This document shows, piece after piece, positions 1-8,444 of a DNA stretch of 64,000 bases. A program made the translations under genes and the position numbers. The notes under the pieces are model-generated. The model was not told the DNA's origin and did not search any database. It saw only the letters and a program-made list of their open reading frames with translations. The DNA is taken from the NCBI GenBank assembly GCA_965249215.1, contig CBDFLN010000002.1, positions 186,001 through 250,000 of the forward strand. Reading direction: 5' to 3'. This DNA comes from G963667675 sp965249215. GTDB lineage: Bacteria > Chloroflexota > Dehalococcoidia > Lucifugimonadales > UBA3495. How positions within the stretch are numbered: position 1 is the stretch's first letter; each line of letters begins with the position of its first letter.

Positions 1-8
1 GCCCCGGC

Positions 9-791
9 GTGTGGCGCGACGTTGTGCTGGCGGTCGTACCCCATTTCTTGCTGGCCTCCCTCTTCGCCCTTCACCTCTGGAGCCACTATTTCCTGGTTGC
101 CTTGCTCCTAATCGGCATAGCCCTGGTCACCTGGCGCAATTGGCGGGCCGGCAACCCCAGCAAGTGGTCCTACTCCTGGATGGGCTATACCCTGGCAGCC
201 CCCACCCTGTCCTGGTTGCTTTCGTTGATAACCCTGGCCTATGGCGGTTGGACGCTGGTCACCACTGGCAGCCTGCCCTTCAACGTAGTTCTCTTTGTGT
301 TGCTCATCGGCTATGTTCCCTTCTCCATGTGGATTGTCTTTGGCGCGGCCCGTAAGGTCATGCAGCGCGACTGGCTTCTGGCCTCTCTCACCGCTCTGCC
401 CTTCCCCTTCTTGACTTCCTGGGTGCTCTTCCTCAACTGGCAGGGCGGCCTTTGGCGGGACCACGCCGAGCGGATGCAGAGCACCGATACAGCCCAGGCT
501 TTCATCTTCCTGGCCTTGGCTGTCACCACCGCGGTATTCCTCAAAGTCGGCCCTCGCCCGCTGAAGATTGGCCTGCTCACACTGATTACTGCCGTTTTGG
601 TTGCCATCTCCGCCGCCTCTCTTCCCGTCTCCTTGGGCTTCCTCGCCATCTTGCTGATAATAGTGGCCTCCGTCGTTTTTCTCCTCAGCCCTGCGGTGCT
701 GGAGTCGCGCCTGAATGACCGCTATGCGCGGCGGACGCTGGACGCATCCGGCGGCCAGGTAGTTACCCATTGGTTCAGCGACATGACGTAG
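9..791 (+). CDS. Polytopic membrane protein, unknown function (possibly 5'-partial)
   Basis: The product is about 260 residues, almost entirely hydrophobic, with roughly seven predicted membrane-spanning stretches and short polar loops; the C-terminus is basic. I do not recognise a family. GTG at position 9 is the first usable start, but the frame is open to the left edge, so the true N-terminus may lie outside the window. The 3' end overlaps the DegV gene by 22 nt, so the two are probably co-transcribed. Confidence 0.6.
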   Translation: MWRDVVLAVVPHFLLASLFALHLWSHYFLVALLLIGIALVTWRNWRAGNPSKWSYSWMGYTLAAPTLSWLLSLITLAYGGWTLVTTGSLPFNVVLFVLLIGYVPFSMWIVFGAARKVMQRDWLLASLTALPFPFLTSWVLFLNWQGGLWRDHAERMQSTDTAQAFIFLALAVTTAVFLKVGPRPLKIGLLTLITAVLVAISAASLPVSLGFLAILLIIVASVVFLLSPAVLESRLNDRYARRTLDASGGQVVTHWFSDMT

Positions 792-1678
792 CCGTGGTGG
801 TGGACAGCAGTTGCTGTCTGCCGCCGGAACTCCTGCGCCAGTGGAATATCACCGTCGTTCCCCACCAACTGGTAATTGGCGACCGCTCTTTTCGAGACGG
901 CGTAGACATCCGGCCCGATGAGTTCTATCGCCTGCTCGCCCGGGATGATCACACTGCCCTGTCCACCGCCGCTCCCCAGCCCGGCCACTTCCTGGAGGGA
1001 TTCCTCGCCGCAGGTCGGCTGGCGCCCAACGTTCTGTGCTTGACCCTCCCCACCGAGTTCAGCGCCGCCTACCGCTCCGCCTGCGCCGCGGCGGAGGCGG
1101 CCGACGGCAGGTTGGCAGGCGCCAAGGTCCAGGTCTTGGACAGCCGCGCCGCCGCCGGAGGCTCCGGCCTGGTCGCTCTCGCCGCTGCCCGCTGGGCCGC
1201 GGAGGGCTTGCGCCTGGATGATATTGCGGCCCGCGTCCAGCGACTGTCGCCCCGGGTAGGTCTCCTGGCCTTTCTGGACACCGTCCGCTACCTTAGACGC
1301 AGCGGACGCGTGCGGGCGCTTGACGCTTGGGCCGGCGCCCTGTTCAACATTAAGCCCCTTACCGAGCTGCGCCAGGGCGAGGCCCGTATGCTGGACAAGC
1401 CCCGGGGACGGGCCAATGCCGCCCGGCGCCTGTTGGACGTGATGCGCCAGCGGGTCGCCGGAAAGCCTGTCGTCGTCAACGTCATGGAAGCCGATGCCCC
1501 TCAAGACGCCCAGGAACTTTGCCGGCAAATCCAGGCTGAGTTCGACTGCCGAGAAATCATCAACAGCCAGTTCACCCCGGTGATGGGCCTGCACACCGGC
1601 CCAGGGTTGCTGGGCGTTGCATTCTACGTGGATGACGGCGTTGATGACGGAGACGGCGGAGCGCCGGAGGGCCCGTGA
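770..1678 (+). CDS. DegV family (FakB-like) fatty-acid-binding protein
   Basis: The N-terminal VVVDSSCCLPPELLRQW motif, the conserved LSTAAPQPG segment, TVRYLRRSGRV and the C-terminal GPGLLGVAFY define a DegV fold of normal length (302 aa). DegV proteins bind a fatty acid and, as FakB, present it to the FakA kinase for phosphorylation. The TTG start at 770 lies inside the upstream gene; GTG codons at about 794 are alternatives. A second DegV gene sits beside a fakA homologue at 60066-60926, so this copy may be an additional acyl-specificity subunit. Its stop codon overlaps the ATG of the next gene by one base, which suggests translational coupling. Confidence 0.85.
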   Translation: MVQRHDVAVVVDSSCCLPPELLRQWNITVVPHQLVIGDRSFRDGVDIRPDEFYRLLARDDHTALSTAAPQPGHFLEGFLAAGRLAPNVLCLTLPTEFSAAYRSACAAAEAADGRLAGAKVQVLDSRAAAGGSGLVALAAARWAAEGLRLDDIAARVQRLSPRVGLLAFLDTVRYLRRSGRVRALDAWAGALFNIKPLTELRQGEARMLDKPRGRANAARRLLDVMRQRVAGKPVVVNVMEADAPQDAQELCRQIQAEFDCREIINSQFTPVMGLHTGPGLLGVAFYVDDGVDDGDGGAPEGP

Positions 1679-2304
1679 TGAACGATCAATTGAACGATCG
1701 GGCGCGCCGCGACGCCGCCTTAGCCAGGGACGCGCTGGAACTCCACCGCCCGCCCCGCCAGGGCGGCCCTCCCGCGGGTGTCCTGGTCGCCTTGAGCGGC
1801 CCGCCCGGCGTAGGCAAGTCCCATTTCGCCGCGCAGCTGGCCGAAAAACTCCCCTGCGTCGTCCTGGAAAGCGACCGCATTCGCAAGCTCCTGGTCGCCA
1901 AACCCCGGTACACCGGGCAAGAGCACGGCCGCGTCTTCGCCGTATGCCATCTCCTCGTGGAAGAATGCCTGGCCCGCGGCCATCGCGTCGTCTTCGACGC
2001 CACCAATCTCAGCGAGGCTGTCCGCCGCCCCCTGCGGCGAATCTGCCGCCGCTTGTCCGTTCCCCTGCTGTGGGTGCGCGTCACCGCCCCGTTGGATGTT
2101 GTGAAACAGCGGTTGGCCGGAAGGGACGCCGGGGAACCGGACGGCTTTTCCGATGCCGGGTGGGACGTCTACTGCCGCATGGCCCCCGGCGAAGAACCTA
2201 TTAAAGGCCCGCATTTCAACGTCGATTCATCCGGCGACATCACTGGCGCAGTCGACCAGATCGCCCGCCAGGCCTCGGCCTCCGGCGACCCCGTTGTCCG
2301 TTGA
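1678..2304 (+). CDS. P-loop ATP-binding kinase-like protein (AAA_33 type)
   Basis: The 208-aa product has a Walker A motif, SGPPGVGKSHF, at about residues 40-50, then LESDRIRKLL and VVFDATNLSEAVRR. This order is typical of small P-loop kinases of the zeta-toxin/polynucleotide-kinase/AAA_33 group, which phosphorylate nucleotides, sugars or RNA ends. The substrate cannot be told from sequence. ATG 1678 overlaps the DegV stop (ATGA); a GTG one codon earlier (1675) is also open. It probably ends the operon that starts upstream of position 770, because the next gene has its own spacer and ribosome site. Confidence 0.75.
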   Translation: MNDQLNDRARRDAALARDALELHRPPRQGGPPAGVLVALSGPPGVGKSHFAAQLAEKLPCVVLESDRIRKLLVAKPRYTGQEHGRVFAVCHLLVEECLARGHRVVFDATNLSEAVRRPLRRICRRLSVPLLWVRVTAPLDVVKQRLAGRDAGEPDGFSDAGWDVYCRMAPGEEPIKGPHFNVDSSGDITGAVDQIARQASASGDPVVR

Positions 2305-2332
2305 CCCCACTCTGTAAAAGAAAGTTGGAGAT

Positions 2333-3850
2333 ATGAAAATAACCGTAGCCGTTGACGAAGTGACCCAAGTCGATACCCCGGCCCTGGTGGTCAATCTGTT
2401 CAAAGGCGTCACTGAGCCAGGCGGCGCTACCGGGGCCGTGGACAAGGCCCTTGACGGGGCCATCTCCCGGCTCATCAAGGAAGGCGAGATAAAGGGCAAC
2501 CAGGGCTCGATTAGCCTGCTGCACACCATGGGCAAAATCGCACCCCAACGGGTGGTGGTTGTCGGCTTGGGGCCCGCCGACAAGCTCGACGCCCAGGTTG
2601 TGCGCCAGGTTTCAGGCGACGCGGCCCGCTATCTCAGGCAGCGGGGCATCGCCAGCGCCGCCTCTATAGCCCACGGCGCCGGCCTTGGCGGCATGGACCC
2701 CGCCGCCTCAGGCCAGGCCATCGCCGAGGGCGCCCTCCTCGGCCTTTATCGCTTCGATTCCTATCTCTCCTCCAACGACGACCGGCCGCAAAGCTCCTTG
2801 GAAGAACTGGTCATCGTAGACCGGGACGCCGACCGGGCGGACGGCATCCGCTCCGGAGTTGCCGCCGGTGAAATCATGGCCCAAGGCGCAATCCTGGCCC
2901 GGGACATGGTCAACGAGCCGGCCAACGTCATGACGCCCACCCGGATGGCCGAGACCGCCGAACGGGTTGCAGGTTCCGATGGCCTGTCTTTAACCGTGTT
3001 CGAGGCGTCCCAAATGCGGGAAATGGGCATGGGAGCCTTGCTCGGCGTCGCCCAGGGCAGCGATCAACCGCCGAAGTTAATAGTCTTGGAGTACGAAGGC
3101 GACCCCGAACGCCCTGAGAACAACCTGGGGCTGGTGGGCAAAGGCATCACCTTTGACACCGGCGGCATTTCCCTGAAGCAGCCCGGCGGCATGGAAGCCA
3201 TGAAGGGCGATATGGCCGGCGGCGCGTCCGTTATCGCAGCCATGCAGGTCATCGCCCGCCTTCAGCCCAAAATAAACGTCACCGGCATCATCGCCGCCAC
3301 CGAGAATATGCCCGGCGGCTCGGCCCAGCGCCCCGGAGACGTGGTGCGGGCCATGAACGGCAAGACCATCGAGGTTATTAACACCGACGCCGAGGGCCGC
3401 CTGGTGCTGGCCGACGCCCTGTGCTGGGCCCGCCAGAAGGGCATCACCCGGCTGGTCGACGTGGCCACACTCACCGGGGCCATGGTCGTCTCGTTGGGCA
3501 AGGCCTGCACCGGCGTCATGGGCAACGACCAGGCCTTAGTGGACCAGATCGCCGCCGCCGGTGACGACGCAGGGGAGAGATTCTGGCAGCTTCCCATGTT
3601 CGACGAGTACAAAGACCTGATTAAGAGCGACGTGGCGGACATGAAGAATTCAGGGGGCCGCCAGGCCGGTTCCATCACCGCCGCCTTCCTGCTCTCCGAG
3701 TTCGTCGACGGTGCAGCCTGGGTCCACCTGGACATTGCGGGCACTTCCACCGCTGCCAGCACCAAGGGATACCAGGTCAAGGGCGCTTCCGGCGTGCCCG
3801 TCCGCACCCTGGCCCAGTTGGCCTGCCGCCTGGCCCAGGAAGCGGCTTAG
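2333..3850 (+). CDS. pepA: Leucyl aminopeptidase (M17 family)
   Basis: The 505-aa product has the M17 signature NTDAEGRLVLADA in the C-terminal catalytic domain and the metal/lysine motif KGITFDTGGISLKQPG about 70 residues before it. The N-terminal macro-like domain occupies roughly the first 160 residues. The enzyme is a cytosolic two-metal exopeptidase that removes N-terminal leucine and other residues. The start ATG 2333 is preceded by TTGGAG at a suitable distance. The last codons (LAQEAA-stop) are the first unit of the 35-bp tandem array that follows, so the gene's tail is the apparent seed of that repeat. Confidence 0.96.
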   Translation: MKITVAVDEVTQVDTPALVVNLFKGVTEPGGATGAVDKALDGAISRLIKEGEIKGNQGSISLLHTMGKIAPQRVVVVGLGPADKLDAQVVRQVSGDAARYLRQRGIASAASIAHGAGLGGMDPAASGQAIAEGALLGLYRFDSYLSSNDDRPQSSLEELVIVDRDADRADGIRSGVAAGEIMAQGAILARDMVNEPANVMTPTRMAETAERVAGSDGLSLTVFEASQMREMGMGALLGVAQGSDQPPKLIVLEYEGDPERPENNLGLVGKGITFDTGGISLKQPGGMEAMKGDMAGGASVIAAMQVIARLQPKINVTGIIAATENMPGGSAQRPGDVVRAMNGKTIEVINTDAEGRLVLADALCWARQKGITRLVDVATLTGAMVVSLGKACTGVMGNDQALVDQIAAAGDDAGERFWQLPMFDEYKDLIKSDVADMKNSGGRQAGSITAAFLLSEFVDGAAWVHLDIAGTSTAASTKGYQVKGASGVPVRTLAQLACRLAQEAA

Positions 3851-4156
3851 CCCCGCCCAGCCGCCTGGCTCAGGAAGCGACTTAGCCCCGCCCAGCCGCC
3901 TGGCCCAGGAAGCGGCTTAGCCCCGCCCTGCCGCCTGGCCCAGGAAGCGACTTAGCCCCGCCCAGCCGCCTGGCTCAGGAAGCGACTTAGCCCCGCCTAG
4001 CCGCCTGGCCCAGGAAGCGGCTTAGCCCCGCCCAGCCGCCTGGCCCAGGAAGCGGCTTAGCCCCGCCCAGCCGCCTGGCCCAGGAAGCGACTTAGCCCCG
4101 CCTAGCCGCCTGGCGCAAGAAGCGGCTTAGCCCCGCCCAGCCGCCTGGCCCAGGAA
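3825..4156 (+). repeat. 35-bp tandem array seeded from the 3' end of pepA
   Basis: About 9.5 head-to-tail units with a strict 35-nt period (unit boundaries at 3851, 3886, 3921, 3956, 3991, 4026, 4061, 4096 and 4131). The core reads GCCGCCTGGCCCAGGAAGCG followed by GCTTAGCCCCGCCCA. The first unit is the coding end of pepA and includes its TAG stop. Units differ by one to three substitutions. There are no unique spacers, so this is not a CRISPR. It fills most of the gap between pepA and the amidohydrolase gene. Confidence 0.95.
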
Positions 4157-4200
4157 TCTCTCCGTTCGTACTGAGGGAAATCGAAGTACCAACGGAGAGA
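4157..4200. other. 16-bp inverted repeat (hairpin) after the 35-bp array
   Basis: TCTCTCCGTTCGTACT (4157-4172) and AGTACCAACGGAGAGA (4185-4200) pair at 15 of 16 positions around a 12-nt loop. No T-tract follows on the plus strand, so it is not a classic intrinsic terminator. It could be an RNA processing or 3'-stabilising hairpin for pepA, or a small repeat element. Confidence 0.7.
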
Positions 4201-4289
4201 CGCCTCCACCATTGCCGGATCCCCGCCGCCGCCGGCCCCAGCCCGTGTGCTATTATGGGCCTCCAACACGCTGCAAAGGAGTTATCACC

Positions 4290-5312
4290 ATGCCATTTGG
4301 AGGCAATGACTGGCTGGCCTTGACCCGGGAAGAGACCCTGGAGCCGGACCTTCCCATCTGCGACCCCCACCACCACTTCTGGGACTTGCGCACTGCGCGC
4401 GTCCCGTACCAGAGATACCTGCTGCACGAACTGGCCGACGATATCAACAGCGGCCACAACGTGCGCTCCACCGTGTTCATCGAGGCTCGCTCCATGTACC
4501 GCGACACGGGGCCCGAGGAGTTGCGCTGCGTCGGCGAGGTCGAATTCGTCCAGGGTCTCGCCGCCGCCAGCGCCAGCGGCCTATACGGACCCGGCCGCGC
4601 TGCCGCGGCCATCGTTGGCAAGGCCGACTTGAACATGGGCGATGGAGTCAAGCCCGTGCTGGAAGCCTTGCAGGCCGCCAGTCCCAACCGCTTCCGCGGC
4701 ATCCGCCACTCGGTTACCTGGGACCCCCACCCAGAGGTTGAAAACCAGGCCGCAGGAGCCACCCAAGGCATGATGGGCGGCGATAATTTCCGCGCCGGGG
4801 CCAGGGTCCTGGAGGCTATGGGACTGTCCTTCGAGGCCTGGATGTTTTTCCACCAGCTACCGGACCTGGCCGCATTCGCCAAATCCGTTCCCGACCTGAC
4901 CATCATCCTGAACCACGTCGGAGGCTTGCTACGGACAGGCCCCTACGCCGGCCGGGACGACGTGATGGAGACGTGGCGCAACGGCGTTGCCGCCGTGGCC
5001 CAGTGCCCCAACGTCAGCGTCAAGTTGGGCGGCATTGGAATGCCCCGCACCGGGTTCGACTGGTCCGCCCGCAGCGAGCCCATAGGCTCGGAAGAATTGG
5101 CCCGCGACATGGCCCCTTTGATGGACTACTGCATCGACAAGTTCGGCCCCGATCGCTGCATGTTCGAGAGCAACTTCCCCGTGGACAAGGTCTCCTATTC
5201 CTACAACGTCATGTACAACGCCTTCAAGCGCCTGTCCAAGGGCTACTCCCCCTCCGAGCGCAGCGCCATGTTCCACGACAACGCCGTCCGCGCCTACCGC
5301 ATCGAGGTCTAG
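4290..5312 (+). CDS. Amidohydrolase family protein (COG3618, Amidohydro_2)
   Basis: The 340-aa TIM-barrel hydrolase begins its core with DPHHHFWDLRTARVPY, the HxH metal pair typical of 2-pyrone-4,6-dicarboxylate lactonase-like and other metal-dependent lactonases. Later motifs are FFHQLPDL, ILNHVGGL and FESNFPVDK, all standard for COG3618. The reaction is probably hydrolysis of a lactone or cyclic carboxylate; the substrate is unknown. I chose ATG 4290 because AAAGGA lies 9 nt upstream and the sequence before it is non-conserved; the frame stays open to 4212. It is flanked by unrelated genes. Confidence 0.88.
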   Translation: MPFGGNDWLALTREETLEPDLPICDPHHHFWDLRTARVPYQRYLLHELADDINSGHNVRSTVFIEARSMYRDTGPEELRCVGEVEFVQGLAAASASGLYGPGRAAAAIVGKADLNMGDGVKPVLEALQAASPNRFRGIRHSVTWDPHPEVENQAAGATQGMMGGDNFRAGARVLEAMGLSFEAWMFFHQLPDLAAFAKSVPDLTIILNHVGGLLRTGPYAGRDDVMETWRNGVAAVAQCPNVSVKLGGIGMPRTGFDWSARSEPIGSEELARDMAPLMDYCIDKFGPDRCMFESNFPVDKVSYSYNVMYNAFKRLSKGYSPSERSAMFHDNAVRAYRIEV

Positions 5313-5355
5313 GGGCCAGGCAACTAACCTCCACCTAAACCCCCAACCGGGATAC

Positions 5356-5422
5356 GTTTGCTTTTAGAGTAGGCTATGTCTGAGCCTAGATATGTCAGCC
5401 CCCATAACCGAACGGAGCCACC
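5356..5422. repeat. Direct repeat shared with 6648-6708
   Basis: The stretch from GTTTGCTTTTAGAGTA through CCCATAACCGAACGGAGCC recurs at 6648-6708 with about 80% identity and a small deletion. Here it covers the 3' end and downstream flank of the DUF6174 lipoprotein gene. Confidence 0.75.
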
Positions 5423-6570
5423 GTGTAAGCCGGGCCAATACTGTATGCAACGTCGCCGCTGCCGGGGCGGTCGGAGAACAGGTCGATGGCGCTCACATCA
5501 CGCTCCCCGAGATCCACTGGAGGCGCTGACGCTTCCGGGGTTGTCGCGGGTAGCAAAGGTTCAAATGGTTTGTGGTAAATATTTTCCAAAGTGAAGCCGT
5601 CGTATGCGGCGCCATCGACGCCATATTGGTAGATGACCTTCAAGCTTGCGGGATGGCCTAAGATGTGGTCGTACGTTACACGCAGATAGCGGGGCGGGTT
5701 AGAACTCAAGGCATGCTCAAGATGCTCAAACAGGTCGTCGATGGTCCTGTAGGAGTAGTCGGAAACATGTTCTTCAGCTAAAGTCTCCCCGGACTCCCCG
5801 TCGATGACCGACTCGATTACCCCGTTCCTGACAGCGATCTTAAGGTCCTTTGAATCTTCCGGGCATTCACACAGCGGCCTGATTCTCAAATCATAGTTGT
5901 CTGAGCCCATGGCGTACCATTCGTCCTTGGCTGAGGAGAGTTCCTCCTTCGCTAAATCAACGTCATACAGTGGTTCCTGTGGTTTCGAAGGGTCGACGGG
6001 TTCGTAGACAATCGACGTCAGGCTATATCCATCGTCGGGCGTGTTCGTATCACTTACCCCCCAGGAAGTGGGATAGCCCAAGGTGGGATGATATTTCGCA
6101 CCCAGTCTGTAGGCCCTGGTGCGCAAGGCGCTGTTGATCTCGGAAAACAGGGCGCCAATGGTCTTGTTGGCGTAGACGACCTCATCTTCGGTTAACGCCT
6201 CTCCGGAATACAAGTCAATAACTAACTCGATGGCGCCGTTCCTGACAACGATCTTGAGGGTCGTTGAAGATTCCGGGCATAGACACAGCGCCTCGATTTC
6301 CAGATTATAGTTGGCTGAGCCTTTGGCGTACCATTTGTCCTTGGCCTCGGCAAGTTTCTCCTTTTCAAAGTCGACGTCATAAGCGGGCTCACGCGTCGGA
6401 GCAGACGTTGGGGTAGGTGTTGGAGCGGACGTTGGGGTAGATGTTGGAGCAGATGTTGGAGAAGGTTGATTACTGTTCCCCGCGCCGTCGCTGCACGCGA
6501 CTAAGACCATCAGGAAAGACAGCGCTGTCAGAATAGCAGCCGGTCCAGCGGAACTTTTTGTAGAACACAT
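5395..6570 (-). CDS. Lipoprotein with two tandem DUF6174 domains
   Basis: The 391-aa product has a signal peptide ending in a lipobox (LMVLVAC, Cys about residue 26), then a low-complexity Pro/Thr/Ser linker of about 35 residues. Two copies follow of a domain of about 140 residues with the pattern W-Y-x-G-S-x-N-Y-x-L and C-x-C-P-E (CLCPES and CECPED), then VRNGxIExVID. That pattern is DUF6174, whose function is unknown. The protein should be anchored on the outer face of the membrane. The start has GGGGAG 8 nt upstream. The two domains imply an internal duplication. Confidence 0.85.
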   Translation of the reverse strand: MCSTKSSAGPAAILTALSFLMVLVACSDGAGNSNQPSPTSAPTSTPTSAPTPTPTSAPTREPAYDVDFEKEKLAEAKDKWYAKGSANYNLEIEALCLCPESSTTLKIVVRNGAIELVIDLYSGEALTEDEVVYANKTIGALFSEINSALRTRAYRLGAKYHPTLGYPTSWGVSDTNTPDDGYSLTSIVYEPVDPSKPQEPLYDVDLAKEELSSAKDEWYAMGSDNYDLRIRPLCECPEDSKDLKIAVRNGVIESVIDGESGETLAEEHVSDYSYRTIDDLFEHLEHALSSNPPRYLRVTYDHILGHPASLKVIYQYGVDGAAYDGFTLENIYHKPFEPLLPATTPEASAPPVDLGERDVSAIDLFSDRPGSGDVAYSIGPAYTVAPFGYGG

Positions 6571-6647
6571 GAATTATCTCCCCATTCACCTGCTTTGGTA
6601 TAGGGCGTATATGGCCATCACGTCGAACGGACGCGGTGAGCAACGAA

Positions 6648-6710
6648 GTTTGCTTTTGGAGTACGTCCGAGCTTGGATATGCCAGACCCCATAACCGAAC
6701 AGAGCCCTCA
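6648..6710 (-). pseudogene. Remnant of the 3' end of a DUF6174-type lipoprotein gene
   Basis: The sequence matches the last codons and downstream flank of the lipoprotein gene at 5395 (the segment encoding its APFGYGG-stop tail), but no open frame for the rest of such a protein remains next to it. It sits between the lipoprotein promoter region and the stop of the first aldo/keto reductase. It looks like the scar of a lost tandem paralog. Confidence 0.5.
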
Positions 6711-6728
6711 GCGGAGCCGGTACTAGCC

Positions 6729-7742
6729 CTACGGGCTAACGTACTGCGGCGGGTAGGGGTTCACGCTGTGCTTGGCGAAAACCTCGTCTATCCGTCGCAT
6801 ATCCTCGGCCGAGAGGGCCCACTCCAGCGCCCCCAGGTCCTCTTCCAGCTCCTGGTCGTTCAGGATGCCTACCAGGGCAGTGCCAACCGCAGGGTTTGCC
6901 AAGACCCACCTCAGCGCGAGCTGCGGCAGGGTCTTGCCGAGGCTCTCCGCGACGGGTTTCAGGTCGTCGACCAGGTTCACGTTTCGCTTCCACACCGAAT
7001 CGTCGAAAATGTCCACCACCACCTCCGGCGCGTCTCCCCTCATGCGCCAGTCCACTTCCTCGAAGTTCTTCGGCACCGTGCAGGTCCCGGACAGCAGGCC
7101 GGAGGCCAATGCCCCCCAGCCCATCACTCCAATGTCCTCTTGCTCGCAATGGGGGATGATCTCTGTGTCCACCCGCCTGTCGAAAGCGTTGTAGTGGTAC
7201 TGCGCCGCATCCACCCGCCGGATAGCGTTGCATTCCTTGACTTGGGCAAGGCTGTGATTCGAGAGGCCCACGTACCTCGCCTTCCCCTGCTGCACCAGGC
7301 TGTCCAGGGTCTCCATGGTCTCCTCGAAAGGCGTGTGGGGGTCCGGATAATGCACCAGCAGCACGTCTATGTAGTCGGTCTGCATCCGCTCCAGGCTCTG
7401 TTCCACCAGGGGCAGTATGTAGTCCCTTCGGCTGTCCCGGCCCGGCCGCGGCCGGTCGAGCTCCGATCCCTGCCAGCCCAGGCCGCACTTAGTCACCAGC
7501 GCCACGTCCTTGCGGCGCGTGCCGAGGGCCCTTCCCAGCATCTTTTCCGAGTCCCCCAGTCCGTAGTGGGGCGCGGTATCGAAGCAGTTGATGCCCATGT
7601 CGATGGCCCGGTTTACCGTGGCGCACATCTGGTCGATATAGTCGTCCCCCCACAGTCCTTTGGTCGGCTTTGACGCGTCATGACAGCCGTAGCCTATGGC
7701 TGACACCGTGATGTCCGTTGCTCCGAATTTGCGGTATTCCAT
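6729..7742 (-). CDS. Aldo/keto reductase (paralog 1 of 3)
   Basis: The 337-aa NADPH-dependent oxidoreductase has the AKR catalytic tetrad in place: Asp and Tyr in FDTAPHYGLGDSE, Lys in VTKCGLGW and His in VLLVHYPDP. The frame continues upstream to 7907, but ATG 7742 gives the family N-terminus MEYRKFGATD and has GGAGG 10 nt upstream, so I use it. The gene reads the same way as two paralogs at 8819-9829 and 10894-11880. A small inverted repeat (TAGCCC/GGGCTA, 6724-6738) spans the stop codon. The substrate is unknown. Confidence 0.92.
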   Translation of the reverse strand: MEYRKFGATDITVSAIGYGCHDASKPTKGLWGDDYIDQMCATVNRAIDMGINCFDTAPHYGLGDSEKMLGRALGTRRKDVALVTKCGLGWQGSELDRPRPGRDSRRDYILPLVEQSLERMQTDYIDVLLVHYPDPHTPFEETMETLDSLVQQGKARYVGLSNHSLAQVKECNAIRRVDAAQYHYNAFDRRVDTEIIPHCEQEDIGVMGWGALASGLLSGTCTVPKNFEEVDWRMRGDAPEVVVDIFDDSVWKRNVNLVDDLKPVAESLGKTLPQLALRWVLANPAVGTALVGILNDQELEEDLGALEWALSAEDMRRIDEVFAKHSVNPYPPQYVSP

Positions 7743-7920
7743 CGCTCTGCTGCCTCCAACGAGTTGGGTTCCTGCGCAATCATGGGACCTGACCGGTTGT
7801 CCCCGGCTCCGGTCGTCCAATAGTACATCAATCACCGCCGCCCAATCCACCAACTGCTCATTCCGCCGCCAACCAACCCTGGAGCAACGGTCCTCTCGGC
7901 GCGGCACCCACCCTGTCTCG

Positions 7921-7950
7921 TTGACAACGACAGACTCAAATTGATATAAG
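7921..7950 (+). promoter_or_regulatory. Sigma-70-type promoter of the VOC gene
   Basis: TTGACA (7921-7926), an 18-nt spacer and TATAAG (7945-7950) preceded by TGA form a good -35/-10 pair 41 nt before the VOC gene start. It lies in the divergent space with aldo/keto reductase 1. Confidence 0.65.
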
Positions 7951-7991
7951 CTTCTACAGGCGTACAGCCAAGACGAGGGGGAATCAACAAC

Positions 7992-8357
7992 ATGAGCAGT
8001 TCCAATGATGGCCCAGTAGGCGTCCTGCGCATGGTAGGCATCGACGTGGGGGACTTGGACCGGGCCAAGGAGTTCTGGTCCGCTATCCTAGGGCTAGAGG
8101 AAGAGAGCCGGGGCCCCGAATACCTGTTGTTCGTCAGGCGTCCGGGCGAGCCCATCATCTACTTGCAAAAGGTGCCGGAGAAAAAGATCATCAAGAACCG
8201 GATGCACTTCGACATCGCCGTCAAAGACCTGGATGTAGGCGTCGACCGGGCGCTTGCCCTGGGCGCGACGAGGTCCCGGACTATCCCCGGAGGCGGACCC
8301 CACGTTGCAGTCCTGGAAGACCCCGACGGCAACGAGTTCTGCCTGGTCATGCACTAG
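7992..8357 (+). CDS. VOC (glyoxalase/bleomycin-resistance fold) protein
   Basis: The 121-aa single-module VOC protein has two beta-alpha-beta-beta-beta repeats: MVGIDVGDLDRAKEFWSAIL at the start and FDIAVKDLDVGVDRALALGA in the middle. It ends with LEDPDGNEFCLVMH. His in RMHFDIAV and Glu in NEFCLV are plausible metal ligands. Members include lyases, dioxygenases and antibiotic-binding proteins; the activity cannot be assigned. ATG 7992 follows the AGGGGGAATC region. It is transcribed away from aldo/keto reductase 1. Confidence 0.85.
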   Translation: MSSSNDGPVGVLRMVGIDVGDLDRAKEFWSAILGLEEESRGPEYLLFVRRPGEPIIYLQKVPEKKIIKNRMHFDIAVKDLDVGVDRALALGATRSRTIPGGGPHVAVLEDPDGNEFCLVMH

Positions 8358-8444
8358 TTAGCCGGCAGCAGTGACCAAAACTGCGTAGGGGGCGGGGATA
8401 AATGTGCCCCCTGGCAGGCTAACTGCCTTAGGCTAACGTCGAAT

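Noticed and set aside
3825..4156. CRISPR-like array
   Set aside because: Units are contiguous 35-bp copies with no unique spacers; no cas genes are near.
6636..7673. 345-aa plus-strand ORF
   Set aside because: Antisense to aldo/keto reductase 1; His/Val-rich shadow without a recognisable domain.
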